A stretch of 64,000 bases of DNA. It comes from Reclinomonas americana ATCC 50394. Taxonomy: Eukaryota; Jakobida; Jakobea; Jakobida. A model generated the notes under the pieces. That model was not told where the DNA came from and did not search any database. It saw only the letters and a list, made by a program, of their open reading frames with translations. The DNA lies in assembly GCA_048213135.1 (NCBI GenBank), contig PS015064.1:37208-101207 (forward strand). Reading direction: 5' to 3'. The position numbers and the translations under genes were made by a program. Below, piece by piece: positions 1-10,240 of the stretch (positions are counted from its first letter, which is position 1; every line of letters starts with the position of its first letter).

Positions 1-5
1 AGTGT

Positions 6-3000
6 GTGCTGACTATGTCTGTGTGCGCACGCAGCATGATCAACTCCCAGCGCATCAACATGGCCTTTGAGGTGATGGAGGAGGCCGTGCGTCTGCGCTG
101 TCAACGCGCACTGGCGCAGTTCAGTCGCGATCATGCCGACTTTGATGTGCGTGCGTGGGTGCCGAGTTTCACGCCTACTGGTATGGATACGGTGGCAGTG
201 AAGGCATGGCGTGAGCGACATGCTCCACTTCATACAGTGCGAGTTGCGCTTTTCAAGGAGAAACAGCCGGTGGTATTGGCCTGGCGTGCTGCATTCGACG
301 CCGACTCCTCGTCCGACCCTCCGTGTGATGGTTTCGACACGACGGCACTCGCCTCAATTGTGCTGTACTGTGGCTTCATTCAGGATGACGGTCACAAGCT
401 TATGCTGATTGACAATGTTGATGAACGGAAGGCAGTCGAGGAGCTGCACGGTGTCAGGAACAAGCTGAGACACGACGAGTTGCCATTGACGGGTGCCACT
501 GTGCAGCAGTACCTTGGTGACGGTGGTGTCTTTCTCTCCATCCTCTCTCGACTACAGTTGACGGCTGAAGCGAGAGCTGAATACTCTGCTCGTATCTGTG
601 AGGCACGCCACGCTCGACTCATCGTGGACACATTCGAGGAGCGACTGCATCGACTGGCTGTGCGTGAGCTCTCATTCTACCAACACGACGAGAGTATACG
701 CAAGGACACGCAGATGTATGTGCCACTGCTGTGCTCACGCGAACGTGAAGTCTCATCGAGTGACAAGATGACAGATTTGTTGACGGAGGTGGATGCTTTC
801 CTCTCTGACGCCAACACCACCCAGCGTGTGTTGGTGCTGTTCGGCAACAGCGGCGCCGGCAAGACTACCACCATGTCAATACTCGCTGAGCGAGCATGGC
901 AACAGTGGCAGATGAGAGAGAGCAGACGAGTACCTGTGCGTGTGCCTCTTGGTGCTCTGCGCAATGCTGATGAGAGACTGTTGGAGGAGGCATTGGAGCG
1001 ACTGTCACCCGAGTTGGGATTGGATTCGGATGTGCGACGGTTGAAGGAGGAACCACTGTTGTTGTTGCTTGACGGGTACGACGAGTTGTACCGTGGTGTG
1101 AATCTGTTTGTCAAGAACCAGCTGGATGTGTGTCGTGATGTGAAGGTGATTATCACTTGTCGTGGCGATTACGCTCTGACGGTTCTGGGTGGAGTGACGC
1201 AGTATCAACGGTACTTTGCACCGGTGGATGCACGTGGACAGTTGTGCATGCAGCAGCTGATGGAGAGACACATTGCGCCGTTCAACAAGGAGCAGATTGA
1301 GAAGTACTTTAGGCGACTGGTGCAAGTGGGTGGTGATGACGGTGAAGTGCGATGGTCGACTACAGAAGACTACATTGGCGCACTGAAGAGTGTACATGGA
1401 CTGGATGCACTGGTGTCGAATCCATTCCTACTGGCAGTGGTGGCTCGTGTGTTGCCGGAGTTGGTGGCGAGTGGCGTGCAACGACCGACTCGACGCGATG
1501 TGTTCGATCGATTCATTCGACAGTGGATTGTGAGGGAGCAGGAGAGGCAGACGCGTCTTGGTGCGGAGCGTGTGCCGAGTGAAGAGACGTGTCTCTCGTT
1601 CTGTGAGGGACTGGCACGGTTGATGCACGAGAGGAACGTGGTGCGTGTGTCTGTGATAGAGAACCGACCAAGTGAGGTTGATTTTGGTGGTGCGCCACTC
1701 GCCTTGCGACGAGTGGAAGAAGGACCGTTTGACAGGTTCCTCGGTCACAGGAACCAGCATGTGCGAGTGTGCTGTCCGATTGTGCGACGGTATGGGACGA
1801 CGCAGTGGGGATTCGTGCATCTGTCTTTGTTGGAGCATTGTGTGGCACGGCATGTATTTGCATGGGAGACGTGGGGCGAGGAGGGGAAATTGACGGTGCA
1901 AGATGTGCAGCAGCATGTGTTGGGAGTGCGACTGCTGAATGATCGACCATCGTTGGTGGAGCAGATTGCCGAGGTGGTGCGACGGTCTCCTCGATTGCAA
2001 GCGAGGCTGTGGGAAGTGATTGTGATGTCGAGGGAGGTGGATGAGGAGCAAGTGGTGACGGCCGCAGCGAATGCAGCGACGGTGCTGTGTGTGGCACAAG
2101 TATCGTTCAGCGGACGGGATCTGTCGGGTGTGCGAGTAAGGGGTGCTGATTTGAGGGATGCGGTGATGCACAGAACGGTGTGGAGCGGAGCGGATCTAAG
2201 AAGGGTGAACGTGTGCATGGCGTTTGCGAGAGAGGCGGATTTCAGGGGAGCGGATGTCACGGGAGTGAGGTGGCCGAGGAAACCAATTGAAGGCCACACA
2301 GATTGGGTGTATGCAGTGGCAGTGACACCCAACGGCCAGCACATTGTGAGTGGCGGTAAGGACGAGACTGTACGGGTGTGGTCAGTGGCAACTGGCGAGG
2401 AGGTGCGCCGACTGGAAGGGCACGCAGGTAGGGTACTTGCAGTGACAGTGACACCAGATGGCCACCACGTCGTGAGTGGCAGTGGTGATCGGACTGTGCG
2501 GGTATGGTCACTTGCAAGTCACGAGGAGGTGCGCCGACTGGAAGGCCACACAGAGTCGGTGAATGCTGTGGCAGTGACACCCGATGGCCATCACATTGTG
2601 AGTGGCAGTGATGACAAGACTATACGAGTGTGGTCTGTGGCAAGTGGCGAGGAGGTGCGCCGACTGGAAGGTCACACGGATAGGGTGAATGCAGTGGCAG
2701 TGACACCCGATGGCCAGCACGTTGTAAGTAGCAGTGATGACAATACTGTACGGGTGTGGTCGGTGGCAAGTGGCGAGGAGGTGCGCCGATTGGAAGGCCA
2801 CACAGATAGGGTGAATGCAGTGGCAGTGACACCCGATGGGCAGCACATTATGAGTGGCAGTGATGACAAGACTGTACGAGTGTGGTCTGTGACAAGTGGC
2901 GAGGAGGTGCGCCGACTGGAAGGCCACACTGATCATGTTCGGGCAGTGGCCGTCGCACCCGATGGCCAGCACATCGTGAGTAGCAGTGATGACAGGACTA

Positions 3001-4202
3001 TACGAATGTGGTCGCTGACAAGTGGCGAGGAGGTGCGCCGACTGGAGGGCCACACGGATACAGTGTTTGCAGTGGCAGTGACACCTGATTGCCAGCTCAT
3101 TGTGAGTGGCGGTGAGGACAAGACTGTGCGAGTGTGGTCGGTGGCAAGTGGCGAGGAAGTGCGCCAACTGGCAGGTCACACGATGTCGGTGTCTGCAGTT
3201 GCAGTGACACCTGACGGTCACCATATTGTGAGTGGCAGTGAGGACAAGACTGTACGGGTAAGGTCGGTGACAAGTGGTGAGGAGGTGCGTCGACTTTTTG
3301 GCCACTGGGGGGAGGTGTATGCAGTGGCAGTGACACCCGATGGCCAGCTCGTTGTGAGTGGCAGTTGGGACGGAACTGTGCGAGTGTGGTCGGTGGCCAG
3401 TGGCAACGAGGTTCGCCAACTGGAAGGCCACACTCGTGAGGTGAACGCAGTGGCAGTGACACCCGATGGCCAGCTCGTTGTGAGTGGCAGTGGGGACGGA
3501 ACTGTACGAGTGTGGTCGGTGGCAAATGGCGAGGAGGTGCGCAGACTGGAAGGCCACATTGGTTTGGTGCTTGCAGTGGCAGTGACACGCGATGGCCAGC
3601 ACATTGTGAGTGGCAGTGATGACAAGACTGTACGGGTGTGGTCGGTGACAGGTGGCGAGGAGGTGCGCCGACTGGAAGGCCACACGAGTTTGGTGTGGGC
3701 AGTGGCAGTGACCCCCGATGGGCAGCACGTTGTGAGTGGCAGTTGGGACTGGACTGTACGGGTGTGGTCAGTGGCAAGTGGCGAGGAGGTGCGCCGACTT
3801 CAAGGCCACGCGAGTTGGGTGCATGCAGTGGCAGTGACACCCGATGGCCAGCACGTTGTGAGTGGCAGTGCAGACAATACTGTGCGGGTGTGGTCGGTGG
3901 CAAGTGGCGAGGAGGTGTGCCGACTGGAAGGCCATACGAGTACGGTACTTGCAGTGGCAGTGTCACCCAATGGCCAGTACATTGTGAGCGGCAGTCGTGA
4001 CAAGACTGTACGGGTGTGGTCGGTGTCGAGTGGCGTGGAGGTGCGCCGCCTGGAAGGCCGCACGGACGGGGTGTGTACAGAGGTAGATGGACAGCGTGTT
4101 CTTCCAAGTTGGAAGGACACACCACTTGCACACCACATTGGAGAGCTACTCCTGCGCATTCTCGGCTCCTTCCTGCCTGATTTCACCGGCGTGATTTTGT
4201 GA
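6..4202 (+). CDS. HEPN-like / NACHT / pentapeptide / 14xWD40 STAND protein (NLR-like)
   Basis: A single long open frame encodes a signal-transducing STAND NTPase of the NACHT class. Numbering from base 6, residues 151-156 read RNKLRH, which fits the R-x4-H motif of HEPN domains (a DZIP3/hRUL138-type HEPN often precedes NACHT). Walker A GNSGAGKTTT begins at residue 280 and Walker B LLLLLDGYDEL ends near residue 360. A short pentapeptide-repeat stretch (A(D/N)LxG-like) spans about 701-757, then 14 WD40 repeats of exactly 42 residues run from 761 to about 1348, followed by a divergent tail ending LPDFTGVIL. NACHT drives nucleotide-dependent oligomerisation, the WD40 propellers sense a ligand and the HEPN is a likely effector; these roles are inferred from the family. 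The frame is open to the window edge. ATG at 36 follows an acceptor-like CAG at 32-34, so upstream exons may exist or ATG36 may be the start. The domain calls are secure; the 5' end is not. Confidence 0.85.
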   Translation: MLTMSVCARSMINSQRINMAFEVMEEAVRLRCQRALAQFSRDHADFDVRAWVPSFTPTGMDTVAVKAWRERHAPLHTVRVALFKEKQPVVLAWRAAFDADSSSDPPCDGFDTTALASIVLYCGFIQDDGHKLMLIDNVDERKAVEELHGVRNKLRHDELPLTGATVQQYLGDGGVFLSILSRLQLTAEARAEYSARICEARHARLIVDTFEERLHRLAVRELSFYQHDESIRKDTQMYVPLLCSREREVSSSDKMTDLLTEVDAFLSDANTTQRVLVLFGNSGAGKTTTMSILAERAWQQWQMRESRRVPVRVPLGALRNADERLLEEALERLSPELGLDSDVRRLKEEPLLLLLDGYDELYRGVNLFVKNQLDVCRDVKVIITCRGDYALTVLGGVTQYQRYFAPVDARGQLCMQQLMERHIAPFNKEQIEKYFRRLVQVGGDDGEVRWSTTEDYIGALKSVHGLDALVSNPFLLAVVARVLPELVASGVQRPTRRDVFDRFIRQWIVREQERQTRLGAERVPSEETCLSFCEGLARLMHERNVVRVSVIENRPSEVDFGGAPLALRRVEEGPFDRFLGHRNQHVRVCCPIVRRYGTTQWGFVHLSLLEHCVARHVFAWETWGEEGKLTVQDVQQHVLGVRLLNDRPSLVEQIAEVVRRSPRLQARLWEVIVMSREVDEEQVVTAAANAATVLCVAQVSFSGRDLSGVRVRGADLRDAVMHRTVWSGADLRRVNVCMAFAREADFRGADVTGVRWPRKPIEGHTDWVYAVAVTPNGQHIVSGGKDETVRVWSVATGEEVRRLEGHAGRVLAVTVTPDGHHVVSGSGDRTVRVWSLASHEEVRRLEGHTESVNAVAVTPDGHHIVSGSDDKTIRVWSVASGEEVRRLEGHTDRVNAVAVTPDGQHVVSSSDDNTVRVWSVASGEEVRRLEGHTDRVNAVAVTPDGQHIMSGSDDKTVRVWSVTSGEEVRRLEGHTDHVRAVAVAPDGQHIVSSSDDRTIRMWSLTSGEEVRRLEGHTDTVFAVAVTPDCQLIVSGGEDKTVRVWSVASGEEVRQLAGHTMSVSAVAVTPDGHHIVSGSEDKTVRVRSVTSGEEVRRLFGHWGEVYAVAVTPDGQLVVSGSWDGTVRVWSVASGNEVRQLEGHTREVNAVAVTPDGQLVVSGSGDGTVRVWSVANGEEVRRLEGHIGLVLAVAVTRDGQHIVSGSDDKTVRVWSVTGGEEVRRLEGHTSLVWAVAVTPDGQHVVSGSWDWTVRVWSVASGEEVRRLQGHASWVHAVAVTPDGQHVVSGSADNTVRVWSVASGEEVCRLEGHTSTVLAVAVSPNGQYIVSGSRDKTVRVWSVSSGVEVRRLEGRTDGVCTEVDGQRVLPSWKDTPLAHHIGELLLRILGSFLPDFTGVIL
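2286..4049 (+). repeat. 14 tandem 126-bp WD40-coding repeats
   Basis: Fourteen head-to-tail units of exactly 126 bp, each encoding one 42-residue WD40 blade with the pattern (L/I)EGHTxxVxAVAVTPDG, HIVSGSxDxTVRVWS, VASGEEVRR. Variation is concentrated at a few positions: after EGHT, before AVAV, and at the turn around SGSxD. Fourteen units equals two seven-bladed propellers. The near identity at DNA level indicates recent amplification or ongoing gene conversion. Confidence 0.9.
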
Positions 4203-5581
4203 CAAGACAAACGGGAGCTCGTGTAGCAACCCTTACATGTCTGCCGACTTACGGATTATGCAGGCACGCGTGGACCCCTAGCCTGTCGTGCATGCAATAT
4301 GCGCCAAGCCGAACTAGGTGCTCGGCGTTAACAATGTGCAAAATGACCTCAGCGATCGGACGAATCACAGTATTGGTTGTTTGTCGTCGCCGCTGGCTGC
4401 ATCTATTTCTGATGCAGATGATCTTTGGTCCAGCTGCACCCCGGTCAAGGGTTTCGTGTGGTATTCTTCATGGCGAAGAGATGCCCTCAGTAACCTGAGA
4501 TATTCGTCGAGAGTACGCTTGTCGAGTTCCTGAAGTACATGTACTCCGTTGTTGGCTGGTGAGGGATGTATATTCGATGCAAGAGATGTCGCTGTACTCT
4601 AACGAGTTCACCTGCGCAGCGGATAGCGAAGATCACATACTCCGCCCGCAGCATCTCCATACAGCACCTGTCCACCACTCGGCGCACCTACTTGTTCTCC
4701 ATGCCCATCTTCTTGAGCGACGTCCGGTGTGCACATGGGAAAAGGGAAGGGAGGGGGGGAAGGAAGGGATAAGTGGAGAAGGAGGAGATGGGAGGGGAGG
4801 AAAAGGGAATGGAGACGGGAGGAGAAGAGAAGGAGGAGACGGGAGGAGACGGGAGGAGAAGAGAGAAGAAGAGAAGGAGGAGAAGTGAAGAGAGGAGACG
4901 GGAGGGGAAGGGAGGAAAAGAGAGAAGAAGAGAAGGAGGAGAAGGGAAGAGAGGGGAAGGGAAGGGAGGAGAGGAGAAGGGAAGAGAGGAGAAGGGAAGG
5001 GAGGAGAGGAGAAGGGAAGAGAGGAGAAGGGAAGAGAAGAGGAAGAGAGGACAAGGAGGAGACGGGAGGAGAAGAGAGAAGAAGAAGGGAAGAAAGGAGG
5101 AGAGAAGGAGGAGAAGTGATAGAGGATTGGAGGAGAATGTTTGAGAGGGGGGATGAGAGGAAAGATGAGAGGAGATAAAGGAATGTAAGAGAAAGGAGAG
5201 GGAAAGAACGGAGAGAAGAGAGGAAGTGAGAGGTGAGAAGGAGAGAATAGAAACTGGGACCAATCAGAATGTGCGGTTGTTTCCGTGTGCGAGAGCTTGT
5301 GCAGTGTGACTGTGTGTGTATATGTGAGTTTGTGAGCGAGGACGGGAGAGTGAGACCTGCTCAGCTGGCAGGGATGAAAAGGATGTGAAGGGAGGAGGAA
5401 TGGGGAAGCAGCAGTGAACAGAATGAGTGAGTTGTGAGATGCGTTATGTGGTCAGAGAGACACTGTGGATGAAAACATGTACGTTGAGCGAGATGCATGA
5501 GATTACGTTGAATAGAGCCCCGTATTGCAGAGGACAGCTGATGGACTTTGTAGACTGGAGACATTTATGTCGACTGAATGA
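4203..5581. other. Intergenic region with purine-rich low-complexity tract
   Basis: No convincing coding exon is seen. Bases about 4730-5260 are an almost pure AGG/AGA/GGGA tract on the plus strand, made of degenerate 10-40 bp units. Long open frames across it (Ser/Leu/Pro on minus, Arg/Glu/Lys/Gly on plus) are composition artefacts. Unannotated 5' exons of the next plus-strand gene could lie around 5300-5580. Confidence 0.6.
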
Positions 5582-8358
5582 GCATTTCTGGACGTCGGTA
5601 GTGGTTTCTTTGCGTCAAAAGCATGTTTTCCTTTCTCTAACTCTCTGCGAAAAGCGAGTTTGAGTCAACGTATTCCATTCACTCACACTGTGGATTACAG
5701 TATTCAATTTGGTGGCGTCGGATCGTTCACTGCCGTCGCCGGTGGCCAACTTACCGTCTGTGAGTACGAGTGGAGAGTGCGAAGAGTGCAGAGATCAAAA
5801 TAAGTTGCTCATGTGCTTGTTGTGTTTTCGGCAGTGCCATTGCCAACATTTTCAATCCCAACCGTCGCGTCGTCATACACGGTGACAATCGGCAACACAA
5901 CCACTATTGGTACGGGTCACCCAGCATGTCATGCTCACATCCATCATCCTTCTCATACTCCTTCATCTGTCTGCAGTTACTGGCGCAACAACATCGAGCA
6001 CAATCGGTCTTCGTGTCGGTTTGTCCGGACAAGTGGTGGTGCTGACGGTGCCAGTGGCCTCGTTCCCCTTTGCCACGCCGTCATTTACACTGTTCAAGAA
6101 CGCCGACTGCCGCGGAAATGTGGCCACCATCATCAACGGCTTCAACAGCGCGTCTGATGGCACGACCTATACCATCACATGGACAATCGACACGACTGGA
6201 GAGCCAACACCAACGAAGCAGCATGCCTGTCGTCCACTGACCTGGCAGGCTTTTTTAGCATGGCATCTGTATCCATTTGTTGCGTCCCTGCTGGAGATAT
6301 TTTGCTGTCAAGTTTACTTCTTTTTCTTCTAATGAGGCGACCATGCAGATCGTGTCAAGAGCACTTCCGCGCCTTCCATATCCCAGGGTATCAAGTCGCA
6401 AACTGTTGTCTTGTCGAGTGGCGACTTCCCGTTGCTGGCTACAAGTGCCGCCAATGGCAGTAATCCAGTCACACCTGGCGGCACACCACTGGCATTCTCC
6501 TCTCACTCGCCACCGACTGTTCGTCGATGGACTTGCGGGCGGCTGCCTTTGTGGTCACTGCGATGTCGCCGACGCGTATTACGGCCACGGTTTCCACCAT
6601 TTCTGCGGTCTCACTCGCCTCGTGCACGCTGGATCCAACTGGCACGTATCAAATTTGTGGTCGGTGTGTTAAGGAGGGAAAGAGGGAAGGGAGGGGGGGA
6701 GAAAGAGAGAGGGAGGAGGGAGAAAGAGAGGGAGGAGGGGAGGGGGAGATGGGGAAAGGGAGGAACGACGGTGAAGAAAGAGAGACAGGGGAGAGAGGGT
6801 ATTACCGTTGAGAGAGATATGAGCGAGGGGAAATGGTGTTGAGAAAGGGCGTGAGAGTGGATGGTGTGGGCAGAAAGAACAAAGCAGTGGGTGCCGTGAG
6901 GAGAGATGAAGTAAAGCGGGAGAGGCAGGTGAGCCACGAAGTTGAGCGTCTGTGTGTGCGAGAGAAATGGTAGGATGTGAATGAGAGGGCGGCTGCGAGA
7001 GGCAAGAGGGCTGACAAGCAACAGGGAAAATGAGTGAGACGCTGCTGGTGAGCCACATATGTGCGAGAGATATGCGAGGATGTGAATGAGAGCGCGGTTG
7101 CGAGAGGCAAGAGGACAAAGGAGCAATAGGAAAAGTGAGTGAGAGGCTGCTGGTGAGCCACGTATGTGCGAGAGATGCGCGAGGATGTGAATGAGAGCGC
7201 GGTTGCGAGAGGCAAGAGGGCTGAGGAGCAATAGGAAAAATGAGTGAGAGGCTGCATGTTAGCCACGTATATGCGAGAGATGCTCGAGGATGTGAATGAG
7301 AGAGCGGTTGCGAGAGGCAAATGAAAGTGAGAGACTGCATGCGCGAATGAGTTAGACTTTTTGTCATTCTCTTTCATGTTCAACGAGAAAAGTTGAAGGA
7401 TAAGAGAGAGAATGCAATTGATCTAATGACGTTGCACCACCATTGACTATTCCACTGACAAAATATCTCCGCACAGCTTCCAAGATGGCTCGTATGTGCC
7501 TCTCGGTGTGACATTGACCATCACGACCGTCACCGACCCCGATGTCGGCTTCATTTCTCCAAAGTCGTTGCCTCTCGGTGTGCCAACTACGCTGGTGTTG
7601 CATTCACCGTCGCGTACGCTGTCGAGTTGCTCTCGTTTCAAGGTGGTCGACGCTGGATCCGACTGCAATGGTCCGGTTTCGGGTGAGTGCTGAGAATGAG
7701 AAGATTCTGCGCGAGCGGCGGGTGGAGGAGATCTGTACTCACGGTTCACCCTCTTTGCTTATCTCTCTCTCGTCAGCGGCCCTTGCGCTTACGGCCTTCC
7801 AAGACGGCGTCTTTGATGCGTCGTCATGCTTCTATGGATCTGCTGCTGGCGGCTGTGGACANNNNNNNNNNNNNNNNNNNNNNNNNNNNNNNNNNNNNNN
7901 NNNNTGTGCCAACTACGCTGGTGTTGCATTCACCGTCGCGTACGCTGTCGAGTTGCTCTCGTTTCAAGGTGGTCGACGCTGGATCCGACTGCAATGGTCC
8001 GGTTTCGGGTGAGTGCTGAGAATGAGAAGATTCTGCGCGAGCGGCGGGTGGAGGAGATCTGTACTCACGGTTCACCCTCTTTGCTTATCTCTCTCTCGTC
8101 AGCGGCCCTTGCGCTTACGGCCTTCCAAGACGGCGTCTTTGATGCGTCGTCATGCTTCTATGGATCTGCTGCTGGCGGCTGTGGACAGTTCAAGGTGCAG
8201 CTCACGAGCTCCAAGTCGGTGTATGCCACATTCTGTGTGGCAACCACTCCAGGGGCGACGTACAAGGCGGTGTCGAACAGCGACATTCGTGTTACCTCGG
8301 GTATGCTGGTGCAGACGTCGTCGGTGGTGGCCAACCAGGCGGGTACAATTGTTGCGTG
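5582..8358 (+). CDS. Spliced extracellular beta-rich protein, N-terminal exons (probable start of the lectin-like gene)
   Basis: Several exons join in frame. One ends at 5759 (open upstream to 5582) and is followed by a GTGAGT donor. The intron 5760-5834 leads to exon 5835-5909, and the 67-nt intron 5910-5976 leads to an exon starting at 5977. The phases agree, giving GGQLTV-LPLPTFSIPT and NTTTIG-VTGATT. Later exons lie at about 6350-6663 and 7477-7682, and after a gap at 8103-8358. The product is Thr/Ser/Val-rich with sparse Cys (for example KNADCRGN), typical of secreted beta-sandwich modules; I recognise no named domain here. The initiator Met was not found. Exon ends at about 6250-6350 and a frame change near 6510 are unresolved (a missed intron or a sequence error). 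The region probably continues into the exons at 10241-11340, although the donor at 8355-8360 is not certain. Confidence 0.55.
6960..7340. repeat. Intronic minisatellite, period about 110 bp
   Basis: About four copies of a unit of roughly 105-115 bp, each containing GCGAGAGGCAAGAGG, GAGCCACGTATGTGCGAGAG and GAGGATGTGAATGAGAG, lie inside the long purine-rich intron from about 6664 to 7476. Copies differ by scattered substitutions. Confidence 0.8.
7579..8187. repeat. 283-bp direct duplication flanking an N gap (probable assembly artefact)
   Basis: Bases 7579-7861 and 7905-8187 appear identical by eye and flank 43 Ns (7862-7904). The repeated block contains the end of one exon, its intron (7683-7776, acceptor CTCGTCAG) and the start of the next exon. 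Two contigs overlapping by 283 bp were probably placed side by side instead of merged. Collapsing the duplicate leaves a normal exon-intron-exon structure. Confidence 0.85.
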
Positions 8359-10240
8359 GTGAAGAGGGAAGGCGGGTGAAGAGGGAAGGGAGGTGAAGAG
8401 GGAAGGGAGGTGAAGAGGGAATGGGGGTGAAGAGGGAAGGGGGTGAAGAGGGAAGGGGGATAAAGAGGGAAGGAGGGTAGAGAGGGAAGGGGAGAAAGAG
8501 GGAAGGATGTAAAGAGGGAATGGGAGGAGGGAGTTTCGACAAGGAGAAGGGAGGGAGATAAAGGGCGATGTGGAAGGATGTGAGACGAGGAGAAGAGAGG
8601 TAAAGAGGGAAGGGGAGGGAGGGAAGTGAGTCGAGGAGAAGGGGGGTTTTGATGGCATTTTGCATGGAAGAGACAGAGGGTGGAAGTGTGTTGATGAGGA
8701 AGCAAGGGAGAGAGAAGCAGACTGAAGAATGTCTGTTGAGTTTGTGTGCATTACAAGAGAGGGAAAGGCAGGAGGGAGAAAGGGAACAGATTAGCTTTGG
8801 AAGTGTGTGGATGGGAACGCGTTGGGGAGAGTAACAATGAGAAGTGTGTCTGTGGAGTGTTTGTGGCGCAAGAGAGGACCGTCAGGGGATGAATAGGTTG
8901 TGGTATTGTGTAGATGGGGATGCAAACGATTAAAGGAGAACGAGGGCAAGGAGACGGAGTGGTTGTGGCAATGAGTGTGTTGATGGGGATGTGAAGGATA
9001 GAGAAACAGAGAGAAGAGTGTCGGTGGAGATTGGATGGCAAGAGAGGATCGTCAGAGGGGGGAGGGAAAGGATTGGTTGTGTTCGACAGTGTGTGGNNNN
9101 NNNNNNNNNNNNNNNNNNNNNNNNNNNNNNNNNNNNNNNNNNNNNNNNNNNNNNNNNNNNNNNNNNNNNNNNNNNNNNNNNNNNNNNNNNNNNNNNNNNN
9201 NNNNNNNNNNNNNNNNNNNNNNNNNNNNNNNNNNNNNNNNNNNNNNNNNNNNNNNNNNNNNNNNNNNNNNNNNNNNNNNNNNNNNNNNNNNNNGGTTGAG
9301 GGTGTGCACATGGGAATGCATTGGAGAGAGAAACAAAAGAGGAGAATGTCTGCGGAGGCTGTTTGTGTGTGTGTGTGTGGCAAGGGAGGATCATCAGACG
9401 TGGGAAGGGAAATGATACCTTGTGGCAGTGTGGATGATAATGCATTGTAGAGATAGTAAGAATGAGAAGTGTGCCGTGGAGGTAGTGCGTGTGGTAAGAG
9501 AGGATCGTCAGAGGTGGGAAGGGAATTGATACTTTGTGGCAGTGTGGATGAGAATGCATTGGAGAGATAGTAACAAAGAAAAGTGTGCCGTGGATACAGT
9601 GTGTGTGGCAAGTCAGAGGGGGGAAAGGGATAGCATACGTTGTGGTAGTGTGTGGATTGGATGTTATCGAGAGGGTTACAAAGCGAGCATTGTTAATGGA
9701 GGTTGATTCTGTATGCGAGAGAAAGGTTGGAGGGAGAAGAGAGGAAGGACAATTTGTCAATATTTGTGGTATTGTGTGACGACGGTAAGAGGGAGAGAGT
9801 ACTAGTGAGATAGGCGGAGCGCATCAGTGGAGATAGTTATTGTCCTGCGAGAGTGAGAGACCGACTGGGGAGAGGAAAGGATTAGTTGTTCCCCTGTGTG
9901 ATGTGAATGCACCGCATGGGGGGACGGGTTGTGGGTGACAGGAGTGGAAGACTTGAGGAGGGGAATGGCTGAGACTTTTGGGAGTGTGTGCTTGGGAATT
10001 CAACAGATGAGTGGCATAGAGGATTGAAAGTCAACTGTGCGTGCGAGGAGAGGAGGTGGGGGACAGAAAGGAAATGTTGAGGTGTTGTTGATGAGAGAAA
10101 CAGCTACATGTGAGTGAGTCAGAGAGTTTATGCGTGAAACAGAGAGGAGTGACAGAGGAGCGGGTTGGATATCATGACATTCTAAATCGCATGGTGTCCA
10201 CGGCTTGCATGCTGACGTTTGCTTCCTGGTTGTGCGACAG
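8359..10240 (+). repeat. Long intron with purine-rich minisatellites and a 197-N gap
   Basis: From 8359 short GGTGAAGAGGGAAGG units repeat to about 8620. From about 8820 to 9720 a longer unit of roughly 100-120 bp recurs, with core elements CAAGAGAGGATCGTCAGAGG and GAGAAGTGTG. Ns fill 9097-9293. The tract ends in a good acceptor, GTTGTGCGACAG, at 10240. No exon is recognised inside, but one could be hidden in the gap. Confidence 0.6.

Noticed and set aside
2508-4131. Long minus-strand open frames opposite the NACHT-WD40 gene (Cys/His/Pro-rich)
   Set aside because: They mirror the 126-bp repeat period of the sense WD40 frame and have no start, domain or splice context of their own.
4688-5263. 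Minus-strand Ser/Leu/Pro and plus-strand Arg/Glu/Gly frames
   Set aside because: Artefacts of a purine-rich simple repeat.
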